From: Chlamydiota bacterium
GTDB taxonomy: Bacteria > Chlamydiota > Chlamydiia > Chlamydiales > JAJFMB01
Reading direction: 5' to 3'
DNA: 7,332 nucleotides
Assembly (NCBI GenBank): GCA_021772355.1
Contig: JAJFMB010000287.1
Location: forward strand, 1 to 7,332
Both the position numbers and the translations under genes were made by a program. The notes below the pieces were generated by a model that had not been told where the DNA came from, ran no database searches, and saw only the letters and a program-made list of their open reading frames with translations. Positions 1 through 6,680 of the stretch are shown here, in pieces; the first letter of the stretch is position 1, and the number at the start of each line of letters is the position of its first letter.

Positions 1-802
1 TCCTGTCTGGAACATCCTCTATCCTCTGATTATTTTTATTGCCTACGCCCTTATCATTGCCCTCTATTTTCGCCTTGTCTTTGGTTTCTTTTCGAGACGC
101 TTTGAGCGGCAAGCAGATCTACACATTTTCACCTACTTCTCTTCACCTCAACCCTTAATCGACGCCTTAAAACATGTGGCGTTTGGTTCCGGAATACCCC
201 TCACCGATCCAAGTTGGCACCACTACAGCATCCAGAAGCGCGTTGATTTTTTAGAAGCTGCCGACAAAAATCGCTCATTAATTTCTACACATAGTCGCAA
301 AGTCAAACGAGACTTTATCATCTACTGTACGGTCCTGCTCCTCTCCGTTGGCATCTTGATCTCCCCCTCTTTTTCACAAGTCACGCCGTTTGAACAGATC
401 TCATCAGGCATTACCCTCTCAACGCAAAAAATCGACAATGGCTTAAATGGAAAACTGCGCCTCTTTGTTGTCGAAGCTCAAATGAAAAAATACCATCTTT
501 CAGGAGAACCCACTAAAAAAGCTCTTGTTAATAGCTACTCAACCGAAGCCGGTTTAACGGTTCCAGGAATCGCAGAGTTTCTATCTGCGCATCAACTGAT
601 CGATGAAAAACAGATCCAACCTGCCACAACATTGATGAGCTACGCTTGGCAAACGTTTGATTTTTCTATGGCAACGCCTCAACTTCTTCATGAATTTGAA
701 CACACGACCACACAAATTCTTGATTTAGCAAAACACTCTCCCTATACTGACGAAACAAAAAAACTGCAAAATGCCCGTCAGAAAAAACTAGGAAAAACCC
801 CT
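1..802 (+). CDS. M48-family membrane metalloprotease, C-terminal part (5' end outside window), in frame with downstream M20 gene
   Basis: The frame is open from base 2 and has no stop before 2185, so the gene enters from beyond the left edge. The first 267 visible residues look like the C-terminal half of an M48 (Ste24/HtpX-like) zinc protease. A hydrophobic helix covers residues 4-30. It is followed by SRRFERQAD, where E35 matches the third zinc ligand and D39 the conserved Asp of the family's ExxAD motif. Next comes a WHHYSIQKRVDFL motif, resembling the 'HPS..ERI..L' element of the family. A second membrane helix lies at about 105-124 (bases 314-373). The HExxH zinc motif should lie further left and cannot be checked. 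After the second helix there are about 140 residues I do not recognise, ending in a Lys-rich stretch typical of a protein terminus. The family cleaves membrane or misfolded membrane proteins; the substrate here is unknown. The missing stop codon is the oddity, described at the 779-805 junction. Confidence 0.7.
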
Positions 803-805
803 ATG
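779..805 (+). other. M48/M20 junction: six-A run, hidden stop codon, RBS and ATG
   Basis: Bases 779-790 read CAG AAA AAA CTA in the frame shared by both domains. The six A's are 782-787. Removing one A gives CAG AAA AAC TAG, a stop using bases 789-791. An AGGA ribosome-binding sequence (790-793) overlaps that stop and lies 9 bases before the ATG at 803. This is the normal layout of two adjacent, coupled genes. Three readings fit: a real fusion gene, a one-base insertion or sequencing error in the A run, or slippage on the run producing both separate and fused proteins. The sequence alone cannot decide. Confidence 0.6.
790..793 (+). promoter_or_regulatory. Ribosome binding site that decides the M20 start
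   Basis: AGGA, 9 bases before ATG 803. It supports independent initiation of the dipeptidase inside the longer open frame, and argues against using the GTG at 176 as a start, which falls in the middle of the M48 domain. Confidence 0.5.
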
Positions 806-2185
806 AAAACAACCCAAAACTATCAAGCCTATTTTCAACAGCATCAAAAACAGATTCAAGAGGACTATTTCACATTTCTACGATTTCCAAGTATTAGCTC
901 TGAGCCCCAGAATGCAGAAGATTGCCGCGCCTGCGCCAACTGGCTAAAAGACTACCTAGAAGAGGCTGGCTTCACAGTGGAACTTTGGGAAACAAGCGGT
1001 CACCCTACGATCTACGCCACTCACATGAAAGCAGGACCAGACAAGCCGACGCTTCTCATTTACAATCACTACGATGTACAACCGGTAGACCCTTTAGAAG
1101 AGTGGGACACTCCCCCTTTTGAGCCTACTATTCGCGATGGCAGCGTCTTTGCGCGCGGAGCACAAGACAACAAAGGGCAATGCTTCTATGTCATCCAAGC
1201 ACTTAAGGCCATGCTTAGGGAAGAAGGTTCTTTTCCCGTTAATGTCAAACTCTGCATCGAAGGAGAAGAGGAGTTTGCTAGCACAGGTCTCTCCGGCATC
1301 CTTCCTACAAAGAAAAAAGAGCTAAATGCCGATCACCTCGTCATCGTTGACGTCGGTATCGAAGCCTTAGATAAACCGGGCATCACATTGGGTTGCCGCG
1401 GTCTTGCGACGATGGATCTCGAAGTCACCGGTTCCAATACTGACTTACACTCAGGTAGCCATGGCGGCGTAGTTTATAACCCCATTCACGCCCTCACTGA
1501 AATTATTGCTAAGCTGCGCGATGCCAACGGAAAAGTCACCGTTCCCGGTTTCTACGACGACATTGTAGAACTGACAGACGATGAGAAAAAACAGATCGCC
1601 TTTAATTTCAATACCGATGAATATCATAAACAATTTGACACCTTGCCGCATGGTGGAGAAAACCATTTATCCCCTTCAGAAAGAAAATGGATCCGCCCCA
1701 CCCTAGAGATCAACGGCATTGCAGGCGGCTACGCCGGTGAAGGATTCAAAACCGTAATCCCCGCTAAAGCCAAAGCCAAAATCTCCTGCCGCCTCGTACC
1801 TAACCAAGACCCGCAAAAAGTTGCTTCCCGTGTGTCTGAATATATTAAATCTATCGCCCCAAAAGGAGTGCAAGTTTCAGTCAATATTCATAAGGGAATG
1901 GGAAAATCCCTGCGTGCCTCTCCTCATGCTAAAGTCGCAAAAGCCTTTGCCGCAGCCTACGAGACTGTCTTTCAGAAAAAATGCGACTACATCCTACAAG
2001 GCGGCTCCATCCCCATCATTTCCGAACTTGCTGACGCTTCCCAAGCTGAAGTTGTTCTCATGGGACTTGGACTTGCCGGAGATAAAATCCACGCCCCCAA
2101 CGAACACTTTGACATGGAACGTTTCCAAATAGGGTTTCTGGTGATCACAGAGGCGCTTCATCAGTTAGGGGACAGCGCTGGATAG
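803..2185 (+). CDS. M20-family dipeptidase / metallopeptidase
   Basis: A complete 460-residue zinc-dependent exopeptidase of the M20 family (dipeptidase/carboxypeptidase branch, the 'M20/M25/M40' or CNDP-like group), presumably cytosolic and releasing amino acids from small peptides. Counting from the ATG at 803, the metal site is complete: H89 and D91 in NHYDVQP, bridging D122 in RGAQDNKGQ, catalytic E155 and ligand E156 in EGEEEFAS, D183 in VDVG, and H430 in KIHAPNEHF. The dimerisation ('lid') domain lies at about 198-320, with DLHSG at 214-218 and the conserved GIAGGY and GEGFKTVIP stretches. The length is normal for the family. I chose the start at 803 because AGGA sits 9 bases upstream and the family-like sequence begins just after it. 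The frame is nevertheless open upstream into an M48 protease, so it may be translated as the C-terminal half of a fusion. It ends at TAG 2183-2185, overlapping the convergent sulfotransferase gene by 21 bases. The exact substrate is not determinable. Confidence 0.93.
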   Translation: MKTTQNYQAYFQQHQKQIQEDYFTFLRFPSISSEPQNAEDCRACANWLKDYLEEAGFTVELWETSGHPTIYATHMKAGPDKPTLLIYNHYDVQPVDPLEEWDTPPFEPTIRDGSVFARGAQDNKGQCFYVIQALKAMLREEGSFPVNVKLCIEGEEEFASTGLSGILPTKKKELNADHLVIVDVGIEALDKPGITLGCRGLATMDLEVTGSNTDLHSGSHGGVVYNPIHALTEIIAKLRDANGKVTVPGFYDDIVELTDDEKKQIAFNFNTDEYHKQFDTLPHGGENHLSPSERKWIRPTLEINGIAGGYAGEGFKTVIPAKAKAKISCRLVPNQDPQKVASRVSEYIKSIAPKGVQVSVNIHKGMGKSLRASPHAKVAKAFAAAYETVFQKKCDYILQGGSIPIISELADASQAEVVLMGLGLAGDKIHAPNEHFDMERFQIGFLVITEALHQLGDSAG

Positions 2186-3043
2186 GTTTATATCTTCTAC
2201 AAACTTCTCATACCAAAGAAGGTTCTCGCTATATATCTGCATCATCGCATCCCGATGATCGGAATTCTTTACCTCTGCAAAGGTGGGATGTCCTTTCTCA
2301 TCAACATCATACACGGTAGGCTGCACAAATCCGGAACTCTGTATTGCATTCCCATGCCACAATTTTAATAACCGGACGACCTTACTCTCATTCCACTCTT
2401 TTATCCCTCCAAAATCCTCACCATACGGCTCCCAATGGAGATGATCCTCCTTAAAGGAAAGCTTAAAATGCTCACAATAATCCTTAACTACTTTAAAAGG
2501 GTTGTCAGCGAGCTCTTGACTGAAAATCACTTTGACTGAGTTAGGAGAATCTCGATTCACAAGGGAGAAAATTTTGTAAAACTTCTCATAGCCAATCAAG
2601 TCTGCCATACCGTCAATAATTTCTTCCACTTTGAGATAGAAAGAAACGGCAGTAGCATGAGGGTGACGCACCAAAAATACAAAATGAACTGTTGGATTCT
2701 TAACCACTTCAGGCTGGTCAATAAGAAAATCCAAAAAAGAAAACGTCACCTCTTTTACGAAAACCGGAGAGTTTTTTTGTGCCTCATAAAGCTTTTCCTT
2801 TACTTCCACATAAGTCTCCGGCACTCCTTCGACAAACCACGATTCCGTGAACTCTTTGTAGTGAATGCGATCATAAGGACACACTGTTGGTTCGTTAAAG
2901 ATAGCACAATCCCCCCGATGATCCATCATTCGTAAAAAGACAGTCGATAGCGAACGAGGGGGTGAGACTAAATAGATAATAGGATTTTCTTCTGCTTGAA
3001 GCGTCGCAATCGAAAGCAAAAAAAAGAAAACATATTTGCACAT
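2165..3043 (-). CDS. Sulfotransferase-like protein with signal peptide
   Basis: A 292-residue protein with both signatures of PAPS-dependent sulfotransferases. SPPRSLST (27-34) matches the 5'-phosphosulfate-binding loop. FLVRHPHATAVSFY (123-136) matches the 3'-phosphate-binding segment, with R126 and S134 as the expected contact residues. The PRSLST form resembles the divergent 'Sulfotransfer_5'-like group more than classical cytosolic enzymes. Residues 1-17 (MCKYVFFFLLSIATLQA, followed by EEN) form a good Sec signal peptide, so export to the periplasm, the outside or the host is inferred. The frame is open for 77 more codons upstream (to 3274), but that stretch has no family similarity I can see and would run into htrA on the other strand. 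I chose ATG 3043 because the signal peptide starts there, although I see no strong ribosome binding site. The gene is alone on its strand, divergent from htrA and overlapping the M20 gene at its 3' end. The acceptor substrate is unknown, and loss of activity cannot be excluded. Confidence 0.8.
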   Translation of the reverse strand: MCKYVFFFLLSIATLQAEENPIIYLVSPPRSLSTVFLRMMDHRGDCAIFNEPTVCPYDRIHYKEFTESWFVEGVPETYVEVKEKLYEAQKNSPVFVKEVTFSFLDFLIDQPEVVKNPTVHFVFLVRHPHATAVSFYLKVEEIIDGMADLIGYEKFYKIFSLVNRDSPNSVKVIFSQELADNPFKVVKDYCEHFKLSFKEDHLHWEPYGEDFGGIKEWNESKVVRLLKLWHGNAIQSSGFVQPTVYDVDEKGHPTFAEVKNSDHRDAMMQIYSENLLWYEKFVEDINLSSAVP

Positions 3044-3075
3044 AGTGTTTTCAACTTGATTATTTTTTTTGATGT

Positions 3076-3095
3076 AAACGCCATTTTTGACGTTT
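3076..3095. repeat. Imperfect inverted repeat in the divergent intergenic region
   Basis: AAACGCCA and TGACGTTT, separated by TTTT, are complementary at 7 of 8 positions. It lies in the 166-base gap between the divergent sulfotransferase and htrA genes, so it could be an operator serving either or both. A short hairpin followed by T's on the + strand is an alternative. It is not a CIRCE element (expected arms TTAGCACTC and GAGTGCTAA). A repeat this short can occur by chance. Confidence 0.3.
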
Positions 3096-3140
3096 TTTAC
3101 AAGCAGAGAATCACAAACGGGTGCGTAAGTAGAAATCTGT

Positions 3141-3169
3141 TTGTCATAATTTTCCGAGATGAATAACAT
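3141..3169 (+). promoter_or_regulatory. Possible sigma-70-type (chlamydial sigma-66) promoter for htrA
   Basis: TTGTCA at 3141-3146 (5 of 6 to the -35 consensus) is followed after 17 bases by TAACAT at 3164-3169 (4 of 6 to the -10 consensus). This would start transcription about 35 bases before the htrA ATG. It was found by eye in AT-rich sequence, where such matches are common. The rest of the 3044-3209 gap holds the inverted repeat at 3076-3095 and nothing else I recognise. I found no convincing promoter for the sulfotransferase gene. Confidence 0.25.
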
Positions 3170-3209
3170 AATCATCACCATGTAACACATTCCAACCGGA
3201 GAATTTAAA

Positions 3210-4631
3210 ATGAATATTCGATACATGAAATTTTTATTCCTCTTCGTCTTTATTATTGGCCATGTCAGCGCCACTACCGCTTTTGAGACACCACGAAGTT
3301 TTACAGAAGTCTCAAAGAAAGCAATCCCCGCTGTCGTCTCAATAAAAGTGAAAACATCATCGCAAGGCGAGTCACAATTTCAAAATAAAGAGCAGAGCGG
3401 GCGCAACTCTCAAAGATCCTTTGAGGAAGAATTTTGGGAGCATTTTTTTGGTACACCCCGTCGCAATAACTCACAGCAAAAGAGCGAACCTCAGTCTGGG
3501 CAAGCTTCCGGTTTTATCATTTCTCCCGACGGTTACATTCTCACAAATAGCCATGTCGTCCGCGATGCAAATGAAATCACAGTCACCCTCAATGATGATA
3601 AAGAATATACTGCAAAAGTCATCGGAGAAGACCCGCAAACTGACTTGGCAGTGATAAAGATTGACGCCGCTAACCTTCCTTTCTTAAAGCTCGGAGATTC
3701 CGATGAACTTGAAGTGGGGCAGTGGGTCGTTGCTGTTGGCACCCCTCTCGGTTTGCAGGCTACAGTGACAGCCGGTATTGTCAGTGCTAAGGGGCGCAAT
3801 AATCTCGACCTTATCAATATCGAAGACTTTATCCAAACCGACGCAGCAATCAACCGAGGCAACTCGGGCGGTCCCTTGATCGATCTCAAGGGCGATGTCA
3901 TCGGGATCAACACTGCAATTGTCTCGACCATGGGCAATGGCGGCGGCTACATGGGTATCGGATTTGCTATCCCGAGCAATATCGCTCAACACATCATGGA
4001 TCAACTGATTGAAACAGGTGAGGTCACGCGCGGCTTTATGGGTGTCACCCTACAGCGTATCGACAATGATCTCGCTCTCGCCTTCGGCCTTGATAAAGCA
4101 GAAGGTGCGCTAATTGCCGAAGTGTCTAAAGGGTCGCCGGCTGAACAAGCAGGATTAAAACAGGGTGATGTCATTCTCAAATACAATAATCAGAGAGTTT
4201 CAAATATCACATCCCTACGAAATGCTGTCGCCCTTATGAAGCCCGGCACAACACTTACCCTCAGTGTATTACGAGAAGGGAAGGCGATCACCATTCCAAT
4301 TCAAATCGGCACATTTCCCACAGAGCAGTCTTTTGTCGCAACAAAAGACAACAAACTCGGCTTTGAGTTGGAAAATTTAACACCGGAGCTTGCCGGCACT
4401 CTCGGCCTCGTTGGTGAAAAAGGGGTGATCATCAGCTCCGTTGAGACCGGCAGTCCAGCAGCTTGGGCCGGCATTAAAAAAGGCGCTCTTCTGATCGCCG
4501 TAAACCACAAAAAGGTCGCCTCTGTTGATGAGGCCAAACTAGCGATCAAAAATACTGAGCCTAATAAGCCTGTGCTACTTCTGATCAAACAAGGAAATGC
4601 CACGAGGTTTGTTTCGCTAAAAATTAATTGA
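3210..4631 (+). CDS. htrA: Periplasmic serine protease/chaperone HtrA (DegP family)
   Basis: A 473-residue HtrA/DegP/DegQ-type protein that degrades or refolds damaged envelope proteins in the periplasm. The order is: signal peptide (about 1-24), trypsin-like protease domain (about 31-265), PDZ1 (about 272-366), PDZ2 (about 380-470). The catalytic triad is complete: H115 in TNSHVV, D145 in TDLAVIKI, S219 in RGNSGGPL. A Gln/Ser-rich, charged loop at about 50-98, containing EEFWEHFFG, corresponds to the LA loop of DegP. The length is normal for a two-PDZ family member and close to Chlamydia HtrA. The start at 3210 is supported by GGAG at 3198-3201, 8 bases upstream; the in-frame ATG at 3225 has no ribosome binding site and would shorten the signal peptide. 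It is transcribed divergently from the sulfotransferase gene and towards the M50 gene, which ends 12 bases away. In Chlamydia, HtrA is also reported to be exported to the host side; whether that applies here is unknown. Confidence 0.95.
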   Translation: MNIRYMKFLFLFVFIIGHVSATTAFETPRSFTEVSKKAIPAVVSIKVKTSSQGESQFQNKEQSGRNSQRSFEEEFWEHFFGTPRRNNSQQKSEPQSGQASGFIISPDGYILTNSHVVRDANEITVTLNDDKEYTAKVIGEDPQTDLAVIKIDAANLPFLKLGDSDELEVGQWVVAVGTPLGLQATVTAGIVSAKGRNNLDLINIEDFIQTDAAINRGNSGGPLIDLKGDVIGINTAIVSTMGNGGGYMGIGFAIPSNIAQHIMDQLIETGEVTRGFMGVTLQRIDNDLALAFGLDKAEGALIAEVSKGSPAEQAGLKQGDVILKYNNQRVSNITSLRNAVALMKPGTTLTLSVLREGKAITIPIQIGTFPTEQSFVATKDNKLGFELENLTPELAGTLGLVGEKGVIISSVETGSPAAWAGIKKGALLIAVNHKKVASVDEAKLAIKNTEPNKPVLLLIKQGNATRFVSLKIN

Positions 4632-4649
4632 TCAAAGAAAAAATTAATC
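4619..4649. repeat. AT-rich repeat at the htrA/M50 convergent 3' ends
   Basis: AAAAATTAAT occurs at 4619-4628 and again at 4639-4648, spanning both stop codons and the 12-base gap. Because ATTAAT is self-complementary, the copies can also pair as a 7-bp AT-only stem with a 12-base loop. On the minus strand this is followed by five T's, so it could act as a weak terminator for the M50 transcript. With no G or C in the stem I rate that as doubtful; no better terminator is visible here. Confidence 0.25.
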
Positions 4650-5798
4650 TTGAGAGCTTTTTCGAAAGAGTTCCTGAAATCTGGGATCTTGACGAATGCT
4701 GTCAAACTCAGAGCGGTGGAGAACGACATTAACATTAGGAAGGCCATCGCGAATAGCGCATTGCAGCCAACCGATGGAAGGATCAACTTCTCTTTTCATG
4801 GCATAGCAATAGGCGTTGATAAGGGCGGTATCGTAACCGGGATAGGAGCGGTAAATTCGATTGCCAAGGTTTATCGCTGTCTCCCAATCCTTGTTGCGAA
4901 AGGAGAGCTGATGCAATAGATGCAAATGTTCCGGATCGAGATTTTTCTGATTGGGGAGAATCAGGTCATATGCTTCCTTATAGCGCTGCTCGGCTGCAAG
5001 GAGAGCTGCCATATACTGCGTCGCTGAAACATAAATCATCCCCTCTTCTGAAACTTTGCGTAATTCAGAAAGTTTCACCCAAGCATCATCACGATGCCCT
5101 AATTTTAAATCTTTCTCAGCATCTTTTAGCAATTGCTGCAGCTCCTCATTCCGATCAGAAGAAGATAACGGCAAGCTTCTGCGCCAATTTTGATAGCTTT
5201 CGTAGGTGAGCAACAAAAAGAAAGCGCCAATCAGCACATTGCTAAACACAAAAAAGAAAACACCGACGCAAACAGAGATAAGCATGCTAAGAAAAAGCGC
5301 GATCTTCAAACCGGTCAAACCAAAGAAACCTTCCAAGCAAATGCTAAGCAGTCTTCCGCCATCTAAAGGTTGTACCGGAAGGAGATTCACAATACTCCAA
5401 AACAGATTGACGTAAATAGTCACCTGCACGATGTAACGCAGCACAATAGAGGACTGCTCGCTAAGAAGATAGGTGTTGATCTGCAACGCAATAAAGAAGA
5501 GCAAGAGTCCTGCTAAAGGGCCATTGAACACAACGAGGAAGTCCTGCCAAAACTTTAACTCTCTTCCACGTCTTTGAGTGAGTCCCCCCATGGCGACAAG
5601 ACTAATTTCAGCTTCTTGACCAAAAACCAGTGCTGTTAAGGCGTGCCCGAACTCATGAATCAAAACAGAGTACGTAATAATAAAAACCCAAAGAAAGGTT
5701 CCAAGAACGGACTGAGAACTCAACCACCCAATAATTCCTGCCAATACCCAAAAAAAAGGATGGATGCGAATAGGGATTTTACCGGGAATCGTGAGCAT
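4644..5798 (-). CDS. M50 site-2-type intramembrane zinc protease with C-terminal TPR-like domain
   Basis: A 384-residue membrane protein. The N-terminal part (about 1-200) has several hydrophobic segments (about 15-45, 85-110, 120-140, 163-200) and a complete M50 metal site: HEFGH at 48-52, where E49 is catalytic, and D146 in the PLDGGR motif (144-149). It opens with IPIRIHPFFW, typical of the SpoIVFB-like (group III) branch, and lacks the PDZ domain of RseP. Residues about 215-384 are soluble, helical and TPR-like. The ending, AIRDGLPNVNV followed by DPRFQELF, resembles the last repeat of many bacterial TPR proteins. Group III members often carry a CBS domain here instead. Such proteases cut membrane-embedded substrates such as anti-sigma factors; the target here is unknown. 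The start is close behind the sucD stop (9 bases), with the AAGG-type ribosome binding site overlapping that stop, so expression is probably coupled to sucCD. It is not part of the Chlamydia trachomatis sucCD-htrA cluster as I remember it. Confidence 0.9.
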   Translation of the reverse strand: MLTIPGKIPIRIHPFFWVLAGIIGWLSSQSVLGTFLWVFIITYSVLIHEFGHALTALVFGQEAEISLVAMGGLTQRRGRELKFWQDFLVVFNGPLAGLLLFFIALQINTYLLSEQSSIVLRYIVQVTIYVNLFWSIVNLLPVQPLDGGRLLSICLEGFFGLTGLKIALFLSMLISVCVGVFFFVFSNVLIGAFFLLLTYESYQNWRRSLPLSSSDRNEELQQLLKDAEKDLKLGHRDDAWVKLSELRKVSEEGMIYVSATQYMAALLAAEQRYKEAYDLILPNQKNLDPEHLHLLHQLSFRNKDWETAINLGNRIYRSYPGYDTALINAYCYAMKREVDPSIGWLQCAIRDGLPNVNVVLHRSEFDSIRQDPRFQELFRKSSQD

Positions 5799-5807
5799 AT
5801 TACTACC

Positions 5808-6680
5808 TTATTTCATCGCTTCTGACATGGCACTGCCCAAGTCTGCCGGAGTTTCGGCAATGCAAACACCTGCATTTTTTAATGCCTCGATCTTATGTTG
5901 TGCAGTCCCGCTTCCCCCTGACACGATTGCACCGGCGTGACCCATACGTCTTCCCGGAGGAGCTGTTATACCCGCAACAAATCCCGCAACAGGCTTGGAG
6001 CAGTGCGCCTTGATCCACTCGGCAGCATCTTCTTCAGCATCACCGCCAATTTCACCAATCAACAGAATTCCCTTGGTATCAGGATCGTTTTCAAACATCT
6101 CTAACACATCGACAAAATTGGTTCCATTGAGAGGGTCTCCGCCAATTCCCACACAAGTGGTTTGACCGAGCCCAAGCTGCGTTGTTTGCCAAACCGCCTC
6201 GTACGTTAACGTACCTGAGCGAGAGACAATTCCTATTGAGCCCGGCTTATGGATATAGCCCGGCATAATGCCAATCTTACACTCTCCCGGAGTGATGACG
6301 CCTGGGCAATTAGGGCCGATAAGACGACTTGTTTTGCTATGACGCATCACCCGACTCACTTCCAGCATATCGCGTACGGGAATACCTTCAGTAATGCACA
6401 CAATAAGAGGAATATTAGCATCTTCTGCTTCCAAAATAGCCTCGGCAGCGAACGGAGGGGGCACAAAAATCATGCTCGCATCGCAATTTGTAGCTTTCTT
6501 CGCCTCCCAAACGGTATCAAAAACAGGAAGATCAAGTACAGTTTGCCCACCCTTACCGGGAGTGACCCCTCCCACAAAATGACTGCCGTAAGCAACGCCC
6601 TGCTCAGTGTGAAAACGACCAGCTTTTCCGGTAATCCCTTGCGTTATGATCTTTGTTTTCTTATGAACTAAGACTGCCAT
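5808..6680 (-). CDS. sucD: Succinyl-CoA synthetase (succinate-CoA ligase) alpha subunit
   Basis: A 290-residue subunit, full length for the family. With SucC it converts succinyl-CoA + NDP + phosphate to succinate + CoA + NTP in the TCA cycle in the cytosol. The N-terminal CoA-binding Rossmann domain shows GITGKAGRFHTEQG (15-28) and VGGVTPGKGG (36-45). The phosphorylated catalytic histidine is H248 in GRRMGHAGAI. E209 in LLIGEIGG corresponds to the conserved Glu that contacts it. GPNCPGVI (122-129) is also typical. Nucleotide preference (ADP or GDP) is set by the beta subunit and cannot be read here. The ATG at 6680 lies inside the end of sucC (13-base overlap), with GGTG 5 bases upstream, and the TAA stop is 9 bases before the M50 gene. 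This fits a coupled sucC-sucD-M50 operon. Confidence 0.98.
   Translation of the reverse strand: MAVLVHKKTKIITQGITGKAGRFHTEQGVAYGSHFVGGVTPGKGGQTVLDLPVFDTVWEAKKATNCDASMIFVPPPFAAEAILEAEDANIPLIVCITEGIPVRDMLEVSRVMRHSKTSRLIGPNCPGVITPGECKIGIMPGYIHKPGSIGIVSRSGTLTYEAVWQTTQLGLGQTTCVGIGGDPLNGTNFVDVLEMFENDPDTKGILLIGEIGGDAEEDAAEWIKAHCSKPVAGFVAGITAPPGRRMGHAGAIVSGGSGTAQHKIEALKNAGVCIAETPADLGSAMSEAMK

Noticed and set aside
176..178. GTG as start of a 669-residue protein
   Set aside because: It falls within the M48 domain, downstream of the conserved FERQAD motif, and the same frame is open to the left edge of the window.
782..788. AAAAAAC as a classical -1 ribosomal frameshift heptamer
   Set aside because: The A AAA AAC site must be read with codons at 783-785 and 786-788, but the upstream M48 frame reads 782-784 and 785-787. 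Reaching the TAG at 789 from that frame needs a +1 shift or loss of one A, not a -1 shift.
3076..3095. CIRCE/HrcA operator upstream of htrA
   Set aside because: The arms do not match the TTAGCACTC/GAGTGCTAA consensus and the spacer is 4 rather than 9 bases.
3044..3274. A 77-codon upstream extension of the sulfotransferase frame on the minus strand
   Set aside because: It has no recognisable sequence character, would bury the signal peptide inside the protein, and would overlap the htrA start and control region.
3533..4004. Two antisense open frames of 134 and 106 codons opposite htrA
   Set aside because: They lie wholly opposite the conserved protease domain and their translations show no domain or secretion features.
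4301..4786. 161-codon minus-strand frame across the htrA/M50 ends
   Set aside because: It overlaps the C-termini of two well-supported genes in other frames and has no independent support.
6249..6671. 140-codon open frame opposite sucD
   Set aside because: It is a shadow of the strongly conserved sucD coding sequence, without a plausible protein character of its own.
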